Assembly: GCF_002813425.1 (NCBI RefSeq)
Contig: NZ_PHUL01000001.1
Location: 1,404,001 to 1,468,000, forward strand
Direction: 5' to 3'
Source of the DNA: Cellulophaga sp. RHA19
GTDB taxonomy: Bacteria > Bacteroidota > Bacteroidia > Flavobacteriales > Flavobacteriaceae
DNA: 64,000 bases
Below the pieces are notes generated by a model, which saw only the letters and a program-made list of their open reading frames with translations, was not told the origin of the DNA and ran no database searches. Every line of letters starts with the position of its first letter. The stretch's first letter is position 1. A program made the position numbers and the translations under genes. Below are positions 44,229 through 52,822 of the stretch, in pieces.

Positions 44229-45221
44229 TTAATTTCTACTAAGTTTTTTCATTACAACCCATTGTTTTAGCATATCTCTAGAGTCTTGTGCAGGGTAGCC
44301 TAGAACAGTTTTTCCAGGTGCAATATTCCCCATAACTCCAGATCCTGCGCCAACAATAGCACCAGAACCAATAGTAGTATGGTCTTTTATAGATGCGCTA
44401 CCACCAATAATAACACCGTCACCTAAAGTAACAGAACCAGCTAAACCACTATGGCCTGCCATAATACAAGACCTGCCCATTACACAGTTGTGAGCAATTT
44501 GTACTAAGTTATCTATTTTACAACCGTCACCAACCACTGTAGAGCTAAATTTACCACGATCTACGCAAGAGTTGGCTCCAATTTCTACATCATTACCAAT
44601 AACTACATTTCCAATTTGTGGTATTTTAACTAAGCCTCTACCGTCATCACTTGGTCTGTACCCAAACCCATCTGCGCCAATGCTAACATTAATATGAAAA
44701 GTACAACGAGCTCCAATTTCACTACGTTCTCTAACAACAGTTCCAGACCACATTACTGTTTGGTTACCTATAGTAGAATCATCTAAAACAGTAACATTTG
44801 GGTATAAAATAACACCCTCTCCTAAAACAACATTTTTGCCTACATAGCAGCCGGCACCAATTTTTGTTCCCGCCCCAACTGTTGCAGTACTATCTACAAC
44901 AGCAGTTGGGTGTATGTCTACATCAAAAACAGGTTTTCCAGGATCAAAAGCTTCTAAAAGTTTAGCTAAAGAAATGTCGGCATTTTTTACTTTTATTAAC
45001 GCTGTATTTTCTCTTGGTTCTATTTTTAAATTATCATTTACAATAGCAACACTTGCGTTAGAGTTTTTCCAAAGACGAACATATTTTACACTACCTATAA
45101 AAGTAATTTGATTTTCGGTAGCCTTTTCTATTTGCTCTGCGCCTTCTATTTTATGTGTAGTATTACCTACTAATTCTCCTTCTAAAAGTTCGCTGATTTC
45201 TTGTACTGTAAATGATTTCAT
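44229..45221 (-). CDS. lpxD: UDP-3-O-(3-hydroxyacyl)glucosamine N-acyltransferase
   Basis: Transfers the N-linked hydroxyacyl chain to UDP-3-O-acylglucosamine in lipid A synthesis. The 330-residue protein has the N-terminal uridine-binding domain (about 1-100) and a left-handed beta-helix of hexapeptide repeats (about 105-315). The catalytic His is in VQIAHNCVMG (about residues 242-251). It precedes the small conserved gene. Lipid A genes fit a Gram-negative envelope. The single window copy does not show whether a second lpxD exists elsewhere. Confidence 0.94.
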   Translation of the reverse strand: MKSFTVQEISELLEGELVGNTTHKIEGAEQIEKATENQITFIGSVKYVRLWKNSNASVAIVNDNLKIEPRENTALIKVKNADISLAKLLEAFDPGKPVFDVDIHPTAVVDSTATVGAGTKIGAGCYVGKNVVLGEGVILYPNVTVLDDSTIGNQTVMWSGTVVRERSEIGARCTFHINVSIGADGFGYRPSDDGRGLVKIPQIGNVVIGNDVEIGANSCVDRGKFSSTVVGDGCKIDNLVQIAHNCVMGRSCIMAGHSGLAGSVTLGDGVIIGGSASIKDHTTIGSGAIVGAGSGVMGNIAPGKTVLGYPAQDSRDMLKQWVVMKKLSRN

Positions 45222-45330
45222 TCTTAAATTATAAGATATTAATGGTTAAGGTTATTTAAATATGATAAGCTTTAAAAGTACTTATAAAAAGTAATTAAAG
45301 TTTATATTTTGACTGTTTTTGTCATAAAAA

Positions 45331-45786
45331 CTACAGTTTTTTAGATTTTATTGCATCGTAAATTACAATACTAACTGCATTTGCCAAATTTAAACTTCTA
45401 ATATGCTCGCTAAAAAGAGGTATTTTGTAAAGGGAATCTTTGTATTTTTCTACAACGCTTTTAGGTAAACCTTTAGATTCTTTTCCAAAAACAAAAAACA
45501 TATTGTCCTCGTAATCAATTTCGTAATAATTTTTTTCTGCTTTTGCTGATAAAAATGCAAACTTTTTATCAGAATGAACTTCAAAAAAATGGTCAATACT
45601 ATCGTAAATTTTTAAATCTAGATGTTTCCAATAATCAAGACCAGCGCGTTTAACTCTTTTATCATCCAACTCAAAACCAAACGGCTTAACCAAGTGCAAT
45701 GTAGAACCAGAAGCTAAACTTAGCCTACCAATGTTGCCTGTGTTATTAGGTATTTCGGGTTCAAATAATACAATGTTAAAGCTCAT
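45331..45786 (-). CDS. TrmL-type tRNA (cytidine/uridine-2'-O-)-methyltransferase
   Basis: A 151-residue SPOUT-family enzyme. It has the opening NIVLFEPEIPNNTGNIGRL (residues 4-22), the knot motif FVFGKESKGLP and the C-terminal IRSLNLANAVSIVIYDA, which are TrmL signatures. TrmL methylates the wobble base of tRNA-Leu. Cytoplasmic. Length is standard. It stands alone between lpxD and the kinase gene. Confidence 0.92.
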   Translation of the reverse strand: MSFNIVLFEPEIPNNTGNIGRLSLASGSTLHLVKPFGFELDDKRVKRAGLDYWKHLDLKIYDSIDHFFEVHSDKKFAFLSAKAEKNYYEIDYEDNMFFVFGKESKGLPKSVVEKYKDSLYKIPLFSEHIRSLNLANAVSIVIYDAIKSKKL

Positions 45787-45851
45787 AAATAGTTTTTGCG
45801 TTTAAGCAAAGAAACGCAATAGAAATAGAATAAGGAAAATGTTATTTTAAT

Positions 45852-46898
45852 TTAATTCATTTTTTCATGTAAAGCTTGCTGCATAAAACTAACATTATCT
45901 AATGCTTTTTTAGAAAAATCAAAAAGACTAAAACATCTATCTAAATTCTGGTTAGGATAAGCAACTTTGTAATAAGCATCATTCTGTAAGTAATCTGTAA
46001 GTGCACGTAAGCCGTGTATAAAAGGCATAAATACTGCCCCAAGGGGTAAACTATCTATTTCTTCTTTGGTTAGTATACTTTTATGGAGACTTAAACCGTC
46101 TATAAAAGAGATGAATAGTTCTTTGTTAAATGTTATTTTAGATAAGTCTTTTTCGTCTTCAAGCGCTGTGTTTACAATAGTGCGTACGGCATCACCAAAA
46201 TCATAATAAAAGTAGCCCTTCATTAAAGTATCTAAATCTATTAAACATAATGCTTTATCTGTTGTTTTAGAAAATAAAATGTTATTTAATTTAGTATCAT
46301 TATGGCAAACCCTAATTGGTAATTCTGTAAAGCAAAAATCTAATAAGTCTGGTAACAACTCTTCAGCAAAATCTATAGCTTCTTTTGCTGCAGAAACACG
46401 ATTTTTTTTGGCTTTTTCTAAAGCATCAAAAAACTGATTATTTCTGTGTATTAAATTATGAAAATCAGGAATTGTATCTTGATAATTTGTTACATCTTCA
46501 GAGGTTAATAAGTAGTGAAATTCTCCTATAATTTTACCTGCTTCAAAAGCAATACTATTCTTAGTTGTTGTGTTATAGGTTACACTGTCATCAATATAAG
46601 AAAGCACTCTCCAAAACCCATTTTCTTTGTGGTAACTTGTGTTTTTTTTAGTCTTAACTACAGCAACGCTAGTATAGTTTTTACTATTTAATACATTTAG
46701 TGCTTTATCTATATTTTGCATTATACCAGCTACATTTTTAAACACATTATTATTAATGCGTTGCAAAATATATACAGGTTTGTTGGTATTTAAAACCAAA
46801 TACGTGTCATTAATAAGCCCGTTGTTTATAGTTTTAAAAGCATACTTTTCTTTAGGAATAGCAAAATGACTTAAAATTTTAGCAGGTTCTATTGACAT
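45852..46898 (-). CDS. N-acetylhexosamine 1-kinase-like phosphotransferase (APH fold)
   Basis: A 348-residue aminoglycoside-phosphotransferase-fold kinase. The pattern YILQRINNNVFKN (residues 43-55), CHNDTKLNNIL (198-208, catalytic Asp201), DLDTLMKG (221-228), YYDFGDAVRT (231-240) and a TALEDEKDLSK stretch match my memory of bifidobacterial N-acetylhexosamine 1-kinase (NahK), which makes sugar 1-phosphates from GlcNAc or GalNAc. It lies 17 bases after the nucleotidyltransferase gene, its likely partner making the nucleotide sugar. The sugar is inferred, not proved. Confidence 0.82.
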   Translation of the reverse strand: MSIEPAKILSHFAIPKEKYAFKTINNGLINDTYLVLNTNKPVYILQRINNNVFKNVAGIMQNIDKALNVLNSKNYTSVAVVKTKKNTSYHKENGFWRVLSYIDDSVTYNTTTKNSIAFEAGKIIGEFHYLLTSEDVTNYQDTIPDFHNLIHRNNQFFDALEKAKKNRVSAAKEAIDFAEELLPDLLDFCFTELPIRVCHNDTKLNNILFSKTTDKALCLIDLDTLMKGYFYYDFGDAVRTIVNTALEDEKDLSKITFNKELFISFIDGLSLHKSILTKEEIDSLPLGAVFMPFIHGLRALTDYLQNDAYYKVAYPNQNLDRCFSLFDFSKKALDNVSFMQQALHEKMN

Positions 46899-46915
46899 AG
46901 TTTTTAATTTATGTT

Positions 46916-47791
46916 CTATAAGTTAAATGGGTAATCCTCATTTTTCGTCATTTCAGCAAGCTTGGAAACCGCCATTGCTCTGTCTTCTGCATAGGTAACG
47001 CCAAACCAATTACTTTCAGAATTTACTACAGGTACGTTTAGTTTGTGTTTGCTAATCATTTCCTGGATAATAAAAGGCAAGAAAACTTCACTGGATTTGA
47101 TCTTTTCTTCGTCTTGAAGAAACAATTTAAAAGCTTGTTCTATAGTTCTAAATATAGAGGTGTCACAAACCCAAAAATTCATACTAACTTCTTCGTTCCC
47201 TGTAAACTCAATTCCTGTATTGGTATCTATTATTTTTTCTCCTTGCTGTTCTAGTTTTAAACGTTCTTCAACCTTAGTCAAAATACCATTGTCTATTTTG
47301 CAAACACCTCTAGATACAGAGCCGTGAGTAGACAATGTATCTTTTAGTGTGTAAGATATTAGTCCGTACGTGTCAGCAGTACTAGTTTGCATAATTTTAG
47401 CTGCATTTTTAAAAGCTAAACTGCCGTAAAAATCATCAGCATTTAACACAGCAAACGAACCGTTTATTACATTTCTTGCAGTCCAAACTGCGTGTGCAGT
47501 TCCCCATGGCTTTAATCGTTCTGTGGTGTAACTTGTACCTTCTGGAACATCAGAAATTTCTTGAGCTAAAACATCTAACTTTATATTGCTTGGCAAGCGT
47601 TTGGCTAAATGCTCCTGTAAATAGTCAACTTTATCTTTTTTAGTTATAGCAACTATATGTGTAAAGCCATATTTAATAGCATCAAAAATGCTAAATTCCA
47701 TAAGAAATTCGTGGTGTGGGCCAAGATCATCAAATTGTTTTAATTTTCCGTATCTGCTACCATTACCTGCAGCCATTAAAAGTAGTGTCAT
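46916..47791 (-). CDS. sugar-phosphate nucleotidyltransferase
   Basis: A 291-residue nucleotidyltransferase with the N-terminal signature LLLMAAGNGSRYGKLKQ (about residues 3-19) and the metal-binding AVLNADDFYG motif near 115. It would join a sugar 1-phosphate to a nucleoside triphosphate. The ATG at 47791 is chosen because a longer frame starts inside the likely -7 element. It is the first gene of an operon with the N-acetylhexosamine kinase-like gene; together they suggest salvage of amino sugars to UDP- or other nucleotide sugars. Confidence 0.85.
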   Translation of the reverse strand: MTLLLMAAGNGSRYGKLKQFDDLGPHHEFLMEFSIFDAIKYGFTHIVAITKKDKVDYLQEHLAKRLPSNIKLDVLAQEISDVPEGTSYTTERLKPWGTAHAVWTARNVINGSFAVLNADDFYGSLAFKNAAKIMQTSTADTYGLISYTLKDTLSTHGSVSRGVCKIDNGILTKVEERLKLEQQGEKIIDTNTGIEFTGNEEVSMNFWVCDTSIFRTIEQAFKLFLQDEEKIKSSEVFLPFIIQEMISKHKLNVPVVNSESNWFGVTYAEDRAMAVSKLAEMTKNEDYPFNL

Positions 47792-47809
47792 TGTTTTAAT
47801 TTTGTGCAG

Positions 47810-47817
47810 CAAAAATA
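47810..47817 (-). promoter_or_regulatory. -7 promoter element of the nucleotidyltransferase gene
   Basis: The minus strand reads TATTTTTG, 19 bases upstream of the ATG at 47791. Confidence 0.45.
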
Positions 47818-47958
47818 AGGTTTTGGAATGTTCTAATGGGTGGTATTTTAGTTAAATACTGTAGTCTAAATGGTTTTTTTTGATTGAAAAATAACTTAAT
47901 AAAAAAGAGGTAAAACGGGTATTTTACACATAAAACTTTAAATATTAAAAACCTTTAC

Positions 47959-47966
47959 TATCTTTG
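47959..47966 (+). promoter_or_regulatory. -7 promoter element of the candidate small RNA
   Basis: TATCTTTG matches TAnnTTTG. It sits about 15 bases upstream of the first hairpin (47981). No strong -33 TTTG at the usual 18-19 spacing. Confidence 0.45.
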
Positions 47967-47971
47967 TGGTG

Positions 47972-48067
47972 TTGTGTTGTGTCTCAATTAATTTTGAGGC
48001 AATGTTGAAAACCATTTTAGATGGTATCAACCAATGAAAGGCTTTCCTATTGGAAGGCTTTTTTTAT
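47972..48067 (+). ncRNA. candidate structured small RNA or hmgA leader
   Basis: About 95 bases with a promoter element just upstream and three successive hairpins. Hairpin 1 is GTCTCAA / TTGAGGC (47981-48000). Hairpin 2 nests GTTG...CAAC around ACCAT / ATGGT (48004-48031). Hairpin 3 is a 10-11 bp stem closing in a T-run (48036-48067). There is no reading frame. It ends about 105 bases before the hmgA start. It could be an independent sRNA or a transcription-attenuating leader. Rfam has flavobacterial RNA families that could be compared; none was searched. Confidence 0.5.
48036..48067 (+). terminator. intrinsic terminator of the candidate small RNA
   Basis: Stem AAAGGCTTTCC / GGAAGGCTTT (two G-U pairs) with loop TATT, followed by a run of T. 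Confidence 0.75.
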
Positions 48068-48172
48068 ACCCAAAAATCTTTAATTTATTAATTATATAAT
48101 TTTAGGCTTATTTTTTAGATAAAGTTCAAATTATTGTACTTTTATTGTCTATTTACAAAGAACAATAGAAAT

Positions 48173-49330
48173 ATGCCGTTATATCATAAATTAGGAAAAA
48201 TACCACCTAAAAGACATACCATTTTTAAAAAAGAAGATGGGACTTTGCATTACGAGCAACTGTTTGGAACCATTGGTTTTGACGGTATGTCATCGTTAAT
48301 GTACCATATGCACAGGCCTACAATGGTAAAAGAGGTTGGTGAAACTATAGATGTATCTCCAAAAGCTGCAGTGGCTCATAATATTAAATCTAGATTGTTA
48401 AAAGGTTTTGATATTAGACCAGAAGATGATTATTTAGAAAGTAGAAAAACCGTGTTGTTTAATAATGATGTACACGTTGGTTTGGCTGCCCCAAAAAAAT
48501 CCTTGACAGATTATTTTTATAAAAATGCAGATGCAGATGAGCTTTTGTTTATTCACGAAGGTACCGGAACATTAAAAACAATGTTGGGTGAAATTCCTTT
48601 TGAATATGGAGATTACATTGTTATTCCGCGTGGAATGATATATCAGATAGCTTTTGATACAGAAGAAAACCGTTTGTTGGTAACAGAATCTTATCACCCA
48701 ATTTATACACCTAAAAGATATAGAAACTGGTTTGGACAGCATTTAGAGCATTCTCCTTTTTGTGAGCGCGATTTTAAACTGCCAGAAAATTTACAAACAT
48801 ATGATGAAAAGGGCGACTTTCTAATAAAAGTGAAAAAACAAGGACAATTACACCACTTAACATACGCATCTCACCCGTTTGATGTTGTTGGTTGGGATGG
48901 TTACAATTTTCCGTATGCTTTTTCTATTCATAATTTTGAACCTATAACTGGGCGAGTACACCAACCGCCACCAGTGCACCAAACTTTTGAAACTAGCGCT
49001 TTTGTAGTGTGCTCTTTTGTACCAAGATTATATGATTATCACCCACAGTCTATACCTGCACCATACAACCACTCTAATATAGATTCTGATGAGGTTTTGT
49101 ATTATGTAGATGGCGATTTTATGAGCAGAAAAAGTATAGATAAAGGATATATTTCTGTGCATCCGGCTGGCATACCTCACGGTCCGCACCCAGGAACCTA
49201 TGAGGCTAGTATTGGAAAATCTAAAACTGAAGAATTAGCAGTAATGATAGATACTTTTAAACCACTACAATTAACGCAATTAGCGTTAGATATAGATAAT
49301 GGTACTTATTACCAATCTTGGATGGAGTAA
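48173..49330 (+). CDS. hmgA: homogentisate 1,2-dioxygenase
   Basis: Opens the ring of homogentisate to maleylacetoacetate in tyrosine/phenylalanine catabolism, with a non-haem iron centre. The 385-residue protein has the cupin core with GTGTLKTMLGEIPFEYGDYIVIPRG and a later HPAGIPHGPHPG (His ligands), plus ERNRLLVTESYHPI-like stretch. The ATG at 48173 is chosen because it starts MPLYHKLGKIPPKRH, as in relatives; a longer frame starts in the leader. Other genes of the pathway are not in this window. Confidence 0.95.
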   Translation: MPLYHKLGKIPPKRHTIFKKEDGTLHYEQLFGTIGFDGMSSLMYHMHRPTMVKEVGETIDVSPKAAVAHNIKSRLLKGFDIRPEDDYLESRKTVLFNNDVHVGLAAPKKSLTDYFYKNADADELLFIHEGTGTLKTMLGEIPFEYGDYIVIPRGMIYQIAFDTEENRLLVTESYHPIYTPKRYRNWFGQHLEHSPFCERDFKLPENLQTYDEKGDFLIKVKKQGQLHHLTYASHPFDVVGWDGYNFPYAFSIHNFEPITGRVHQPPPVHQTFETSAFVVCSFVPRLYDYHPQSIPAPYNHSNIDSDEVLYYVDGDFMSRKSIDKGYISVHPAGIPHGPHPGTYEASIGKSKTEELAVMIDTFKPLQLTQLALDIDNGTYYQSWME

Positions 49331-49350
49331 TATTTATAAATTTCATAAAT

Positions 49351-49379
49351 AAAAAAGAGGCGAATTGGCCTCTTTTTTT
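49351..49379. terminator. bidirectional intrinsic terminator
   Basis: Stem AAAAGAGGC / GCCTCTTTT between the convergent hmgA and hutG genes, with A and T runs on both sides. Confidence 0.9.
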
Positions 49380-50325
49380 ATGCGCTATGTATAACCGTGT
49401 GTACTATTGAGGCAGCTAATTTTGCTGTTTGGTTATCAATATCATATGTAGGGTTCATTTCTGCAATATCTAAACTTATAAGTTTGCCAGATTTTATAAT
49501 AGTCTGTAAGCATTGCAATGCAATATCTGGAGAAAAACCCATTGGTGATGCGGCACTAACTCCAGCTGCATAAGCAGATGAAAACCCATCTAAATCTATA
49601 GTGGTATACACAACATCTACACTATTTATAAAAGTAGAAATTTGTTCTTGTATTTTTTTAGATTGATGAAGATTAAAGTCTTCATTTTTAATAACCGTTA
49701 CACCAAGTTTATTAGCTGTTGTAAAAAGAGAAGCATCATTGGCGTCATCTCTAATCCCTAAACACAAATAATTAAAAGTAGTATTGTTGGTTTTACAATC
49801 TTCAGCTATTTGATAAAATGGTGTGCCAGAATTATATCCGTTAGTATTGGCTCTTAAATCAAAATGTGCATCAAAATTTATAATACCAATAGTTTTATCT
49901 TTTTCAATCGCATTAAAAATACCATTGTAATGACCATATGCTATGTCGTGTCCGCCACCTAAAACAATAGGGAAAGTATTATTTTTTAGTAAAGTTGTAA
50001 TAGTTTTAGCTAGCGTTTGTTGTGCTTGCTCCATATTATCATCAACACAAAATACAGTGCCAACATCTAAAAATTGTGTATTATTTTTTAAATGATTTGG
50101 CATTTTAGCTAATTGCTTTTTTATAGCTTCTGGGCCAGTAACCGCGCCAACTCTACCTTGGTTGCGTTTAACACCTTCATCACAAGCATAGCTTAAAATA
50201 GCAAAAGTTTTAGCGCTTTCTTTTTTTATAGCATCTACGCAGATTACTTTTTCATGAATATATAAATCGCCGTTGGATTTTCGGCCTTGCCATAAAGAAG
50301 AATCTGGTTTTTTAAAGTTGTTCAT
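49378..50325 (-). CDS. hutG: formimidoylglutamase
   Basis: Hydrolyses N-formimidoyl-L-glutamate to glutamate and formamide, the last step of histidine degradation. The 315-residue arginase-family protein carries the binuclear Mn ligands: GGGHDIAYGHYNG, NFDAHFDLR and TIDLDGFSSAYAAG. The other hut genes in this window are 8 kb away at 58.8-63.6 kb, so it is separately transcribed. Arginase or agmatinase activity is less likely in this context, but the sequence alone does not exclude it. Confidence 0.85.
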   Translation of the reverse strand: MNNFKKPDSSLWQGRKSNGDLYIHEKVICVDAIKKESAKTFAILSYACDEGVKRNQGRVGAVTGPEAIKKQLAKMPNHLKNNTQFLDVGTVFCVDDNMEQAQQTLAKTITTLLKNNTFPIVLGGGHDIAYGHYNGIFNAIEKDKTIGIINFDAHFDLRANTNGYNSGTPFYQIAEDCKTNNTTFNYLCLGIRDDANDASLFTTANKLGVTVIKNEDFNLHQSKKIQEQISTFINSVDVVYTTIDLDGFSSAYAAGVSAASPMGFSPDIALQCLQTIIKSGKLISLDIAEMNPTYDIDNQTAKLAASIVHTVIHSA

Positions 50326-50458
50326 TTTGCAATTTTATACTTCAAAAATAAACTGTTATTTCTGTTTTTAATCTTCAAATTAAATAAAAAAGAGATTAGC
50401 AAAGGAAAAGTGATTGTTTTGCTGTAAAACTTTTAATTTAGTAGTTTAATATTTGCAA

Positions 50459-51226
50459 ATGGTAAGTGCGAGTAAAAGTAGCTTTGTAGCTGCCTTAACT
50501 TTATTTTTTTTATTGATTGGGTGTAAAAATAAGCAGGAGCAAAAATCGCTTTTGTTGTATTGTGCAGCCGTAGTTAAACCTGCTTTAGAAGAAGTGGCAA
50601 AAGTGTATTATAAAGAAACAGGAGTGCAAATAGATTTGCAATACGGAGGCTCTGGAACATTATTGTCAAATTTAAGAATAGCAAAGCAGGGCGATTTATT
50701 TTTATCTGCAGATGCAAGTTATATGCAGCAAGCAATAAAGTATAACTTAATAAAAGAGAGTAAACCGTTGGTTGCAATTACGCCAGTACTTGCTGTTGCA
50801 AAAAATAACCCTAAACAGATAAGTAATATTACAGAAGTGTGTAAAGAGGGTATTAAATTTGGTATTGCAAATCCTGATGCAGCATCTATAGGTAGTGTTA
50901 CAAGAAATATGCTATTACAATCTGGAGATTGGAATGTACTTAAAAATTGTATTTATGTACAAATGCCAACCGTATCTGATGTTGCAAATGCTTTAAAATT
51001 AAATACCATAGACGTTGGTGTTATTTGGGACGTTACGGCAAACCAATACACAGAAATAGATACTGTAGAGGTCGATTTTTTTAAAAGGTATACAGAAAAG
51101 GTAACCGTTGGTGTTTTAAAATCATCTAGTCAAGTAAAAGAAGCTTCAGAGTTTATGAATTTTTTAATTTACAATTCTAAAAGCAAGCGTGTGTTTAAAA
51201 AACTCGGGTACAATATATCTAATTAA
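50459..51226 (+). CDS. modA: molybdate/tungstate-binding periplasmic protein
   Basis: A 255-residue lipoprotein (signal ending FLLIGC) of the ModA family. It has the oxyanion-binding pattern YGGSGTLLSNLRIAKQGDLFLSAD (Ser of GSGT and the Asp near its end) and a later GIANPDAASIGS stretch. It binds molybdate or tungstate for uptake. I chose the ATG at 50459, not the upstream TTG. The modB permease gene follows after 56 bases and modC after another 3. Which oxyanion is bound is not decided. Confidence 0.9.
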   Translation: MVSASKSSFVAALTLFFLLIGCKNKQEQKSLLLYCAAVVKPALEEVAKVYYKETGVQIDLQYGGSGTLLSNLRIAKQGDLFLSADASYMQQAIKYNLIKESKPLVAITPVLAVAKNNPKQISNITEVCKEGIKFGIANPDAASIGSVTRNMLLQSGDWNVLKNCIYVQMPTVSDVANALKLNTIDVGVIWDVTANQYTEIDTVEVDFFKRYTEKVTVGVLKSSSQVKEASEFMNFLIYNSKSKRVFKKLGYNISN

Positions 51227-51282
51227 ATTTATAGAATATTAAAAAAGAAAACCAACATATAAAACACAAAGTAAAGTCTAGC

Positions 51283-52056
51283 TTGCCATTTTATTTGGTA
51301 ATGGGCATTGTGGCATCTACCTATATAATTTTAATATTGGCAATGGTTTTAGCCGATTTTTTTTATACCACACCAGGTCATATTTTTAATGCTTTAGCTA
51401 GTAAAGAAATTCAGTATGCCATAAAATTAAGCTTGCTAAGTAGTACAATTACAATGGTTTTAAGTGTTTTGGTAGCCATACCTATTGGGTATTTTATGGC
51501 GCGTTATAACTTTAGATTTAAAAAAATTATAGATGCTATTTTAGATATTCCTATTGTGTTACCGCCATTAGTGGTTGGTTTAAGTTTGTTGTTGCTTTTT
51601 CAAACAACATTAGGGCAATTTATAGAAAGTCATTTAAGGGTAACTTATACCGTTTATGCGGTTGTTATAGCGCAATTTATGGTAGCTTGTGCATTTGCTG
51701 TGCGTACAATGTATGTTACATTCTCACAAATAAACAACAGACAAGAGCAAGTTGCATTAACTTTAGGATGTAATGAGCGGCAATCTTTTTTTTATATTTT
51801 GTTACCGCAAGCAAAAAACGGAATATTAACAGCTGCATCTTTAGCTTGGGCAAGAGCATTGGGGGAGTTTGGGCCTATTTTAATTTTTGCGGGAGCAACA
51901 AGAATGAGAACAGAGGTATTGCCTACTACAGTGTTTTTAGAAATGTCTGTTGGTAATATAGAGGCTGCTGTTGCTGTGTCTTTAATAATGATAGCATCTG
52001 GATTTTTAGCCTTGTTGGTGGTTAGAATGTTTGGAACTAAAAAAAATGCACTTTAG
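51283..52056 (+). CDS. modB: molybdate ABC transporter permease
   Basis: A 257-residue permease with about five to six transmembrane helices. The cytoplasmic EAA-like loop QVALTLGCNERQSFFYILLPQAKNGILTAA (about residues 156-185) contacts the ATPase. The best start is unclear: TTG at 51283 is used here. The frame is open upstream to about 51235 with a Lys-rich KKENQHIKHKVKSS stretch that looks like a real N-terminus, so translation could begin at a rare ATT near 51238 instead. Three bases separate it from modC. Confidence 0.9.
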   Translation: MPFYLVMGIVASTYIILILAMVLADFFYTTPGHIFNALASKEIQYAIKLSLLSSTITMVLSVLVAIPIGYFMARYNFRFKKIIDAILDIPIVLPPLVVGLSLLLLFQTTLGQFIESHLRVTYTVYAVVIAQFMVACAFAVRTMYVTFSQINNRQEQVALTLGCNERQSFFYILLPQAKNGILTAASLAWARALGEFGPILIFAGATRMRTEVLPTTVFLEMSVGNIEAAVAVSLIMIASGFLALLVVRMFGTKKNAL

Positions 52057-52059
52057 CCT

Positions 52060-52704
52060 ATGTTACAATGTATAGATTTAGAAATAGAGCAAGGCAATTT
52101 TAAGCTGCCTACTATAAATTTTAAGGTTTACAAAGGCGATTACCTAGTTTTAATGGGGAAAACGGGTAGTGGAAAAACAACGCTTATTGAAATTATTTGT
52201 GGCTTGCGTAAACTTAAAAGTGGGCAAATATTACTAAATACAATAGACATTACTAGTGAAGTTCCAGGGCAAAGAGAGATAGGGTATGTGCCACAAGACG
52301 GAGCATTATTTGTTACTATGACTGTGGCAGAGAATATTGGTTTTGCCTTAAAAATAAGAAAATGGTCCAAATTAAAAATTAAAGAAAAAGTACAAGAATT
52401 AGCGACTTTATTAGGTATAGAAAATTTATTAAACAGAACCGTTAACAATCTAAGCGGAGGAGAAAAACAACGTGTTGCTTTAGGTAGGGCGTTAAGTTTT
52501 GGTCCTCAAGTTTTATGTTTAGATGAGCCTTTAAGTGCATTAGACCAAGAAACAAAGGCAGAAATTATACTTTTACTTCAACATTTAGCACAAAAGTTAC
52601 AACTTGTAATTATCCATATATCGCACTCAGAAAGTGAGGCTAAAAAACTAGCAACTAGTATTTTAAGTTTAGGAGACAGTGGCTTGCAAAAGGTTAGTTT
52701 GTAG
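52060..52704 (+). CDS. modC: molybdate ABC transporter ATP-binding protein (short form)
   Basis: A 214-residue ATPase. Walker A GKTGSGKTT is near residues 33-41, signature LSGGEKQRVALGRA near 129, Walker B LCLDEPLSALD near 149, and the switch His near 187. It ends right after the ATPase domain. Typical ModC proteins have about 350 residues with a C-terminal TOBE molybdate-sensing domain; that domain is absent, so trans-inhibition by molybdate is unlikely here. It is the last gene of the mod operon. Confidence 0.9.
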   Translation: MLQCIDLEIEQGNFKLPTINFKVYKGDYLVLMGKTGSGKTTLIEIICGLRKLKSGQILLNTIDITSEVPGQREIGYVPQDGALFVTMTVAENIGFALKIRKWSKLKIKEKVQELATLLGIENLLNRTVNNLSGGEKQRVALGRALSFGPQVLCLDEPLSALDQETKAEIILLLQHLAQKLQLVIIHISHSESEAKKLATSILSLGDSGLQKVSL

Positions 52705-52766
52705 ACTGTTTTATTTTCTTATTTAAAACCCTAGCTGTAATGCTTATGGCATAAATAAATAATTCT

Positions 52767-52774
52767 TATTTTTG
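52767..52774 (+). promoter_or_regulatory. -7 promoter element of the cupin regulator gene
   Basis: TATTTTTG, about 49 bases upstream of the ATG at 52823; no clear -33 partner. Confidence 0.4.
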
Positions 52775-52822
52775 AAGCACATAAACTGTAGATAGTCATA
52801 CTATTACACTAACCAAATATTT

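Larger units (their letters stand above)
47792..48172. other. gene-free region with two promoters and a candidate small RNA
   Basis: There is no credible coding sequence. The region holds the leftward -7 element of the nucleotidyltransferase gene, a rightward TATCTTTG element, a hairpin series and a terminator, then the leader of hmgA. The small RNA is described separately. Confidence 0.6.
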
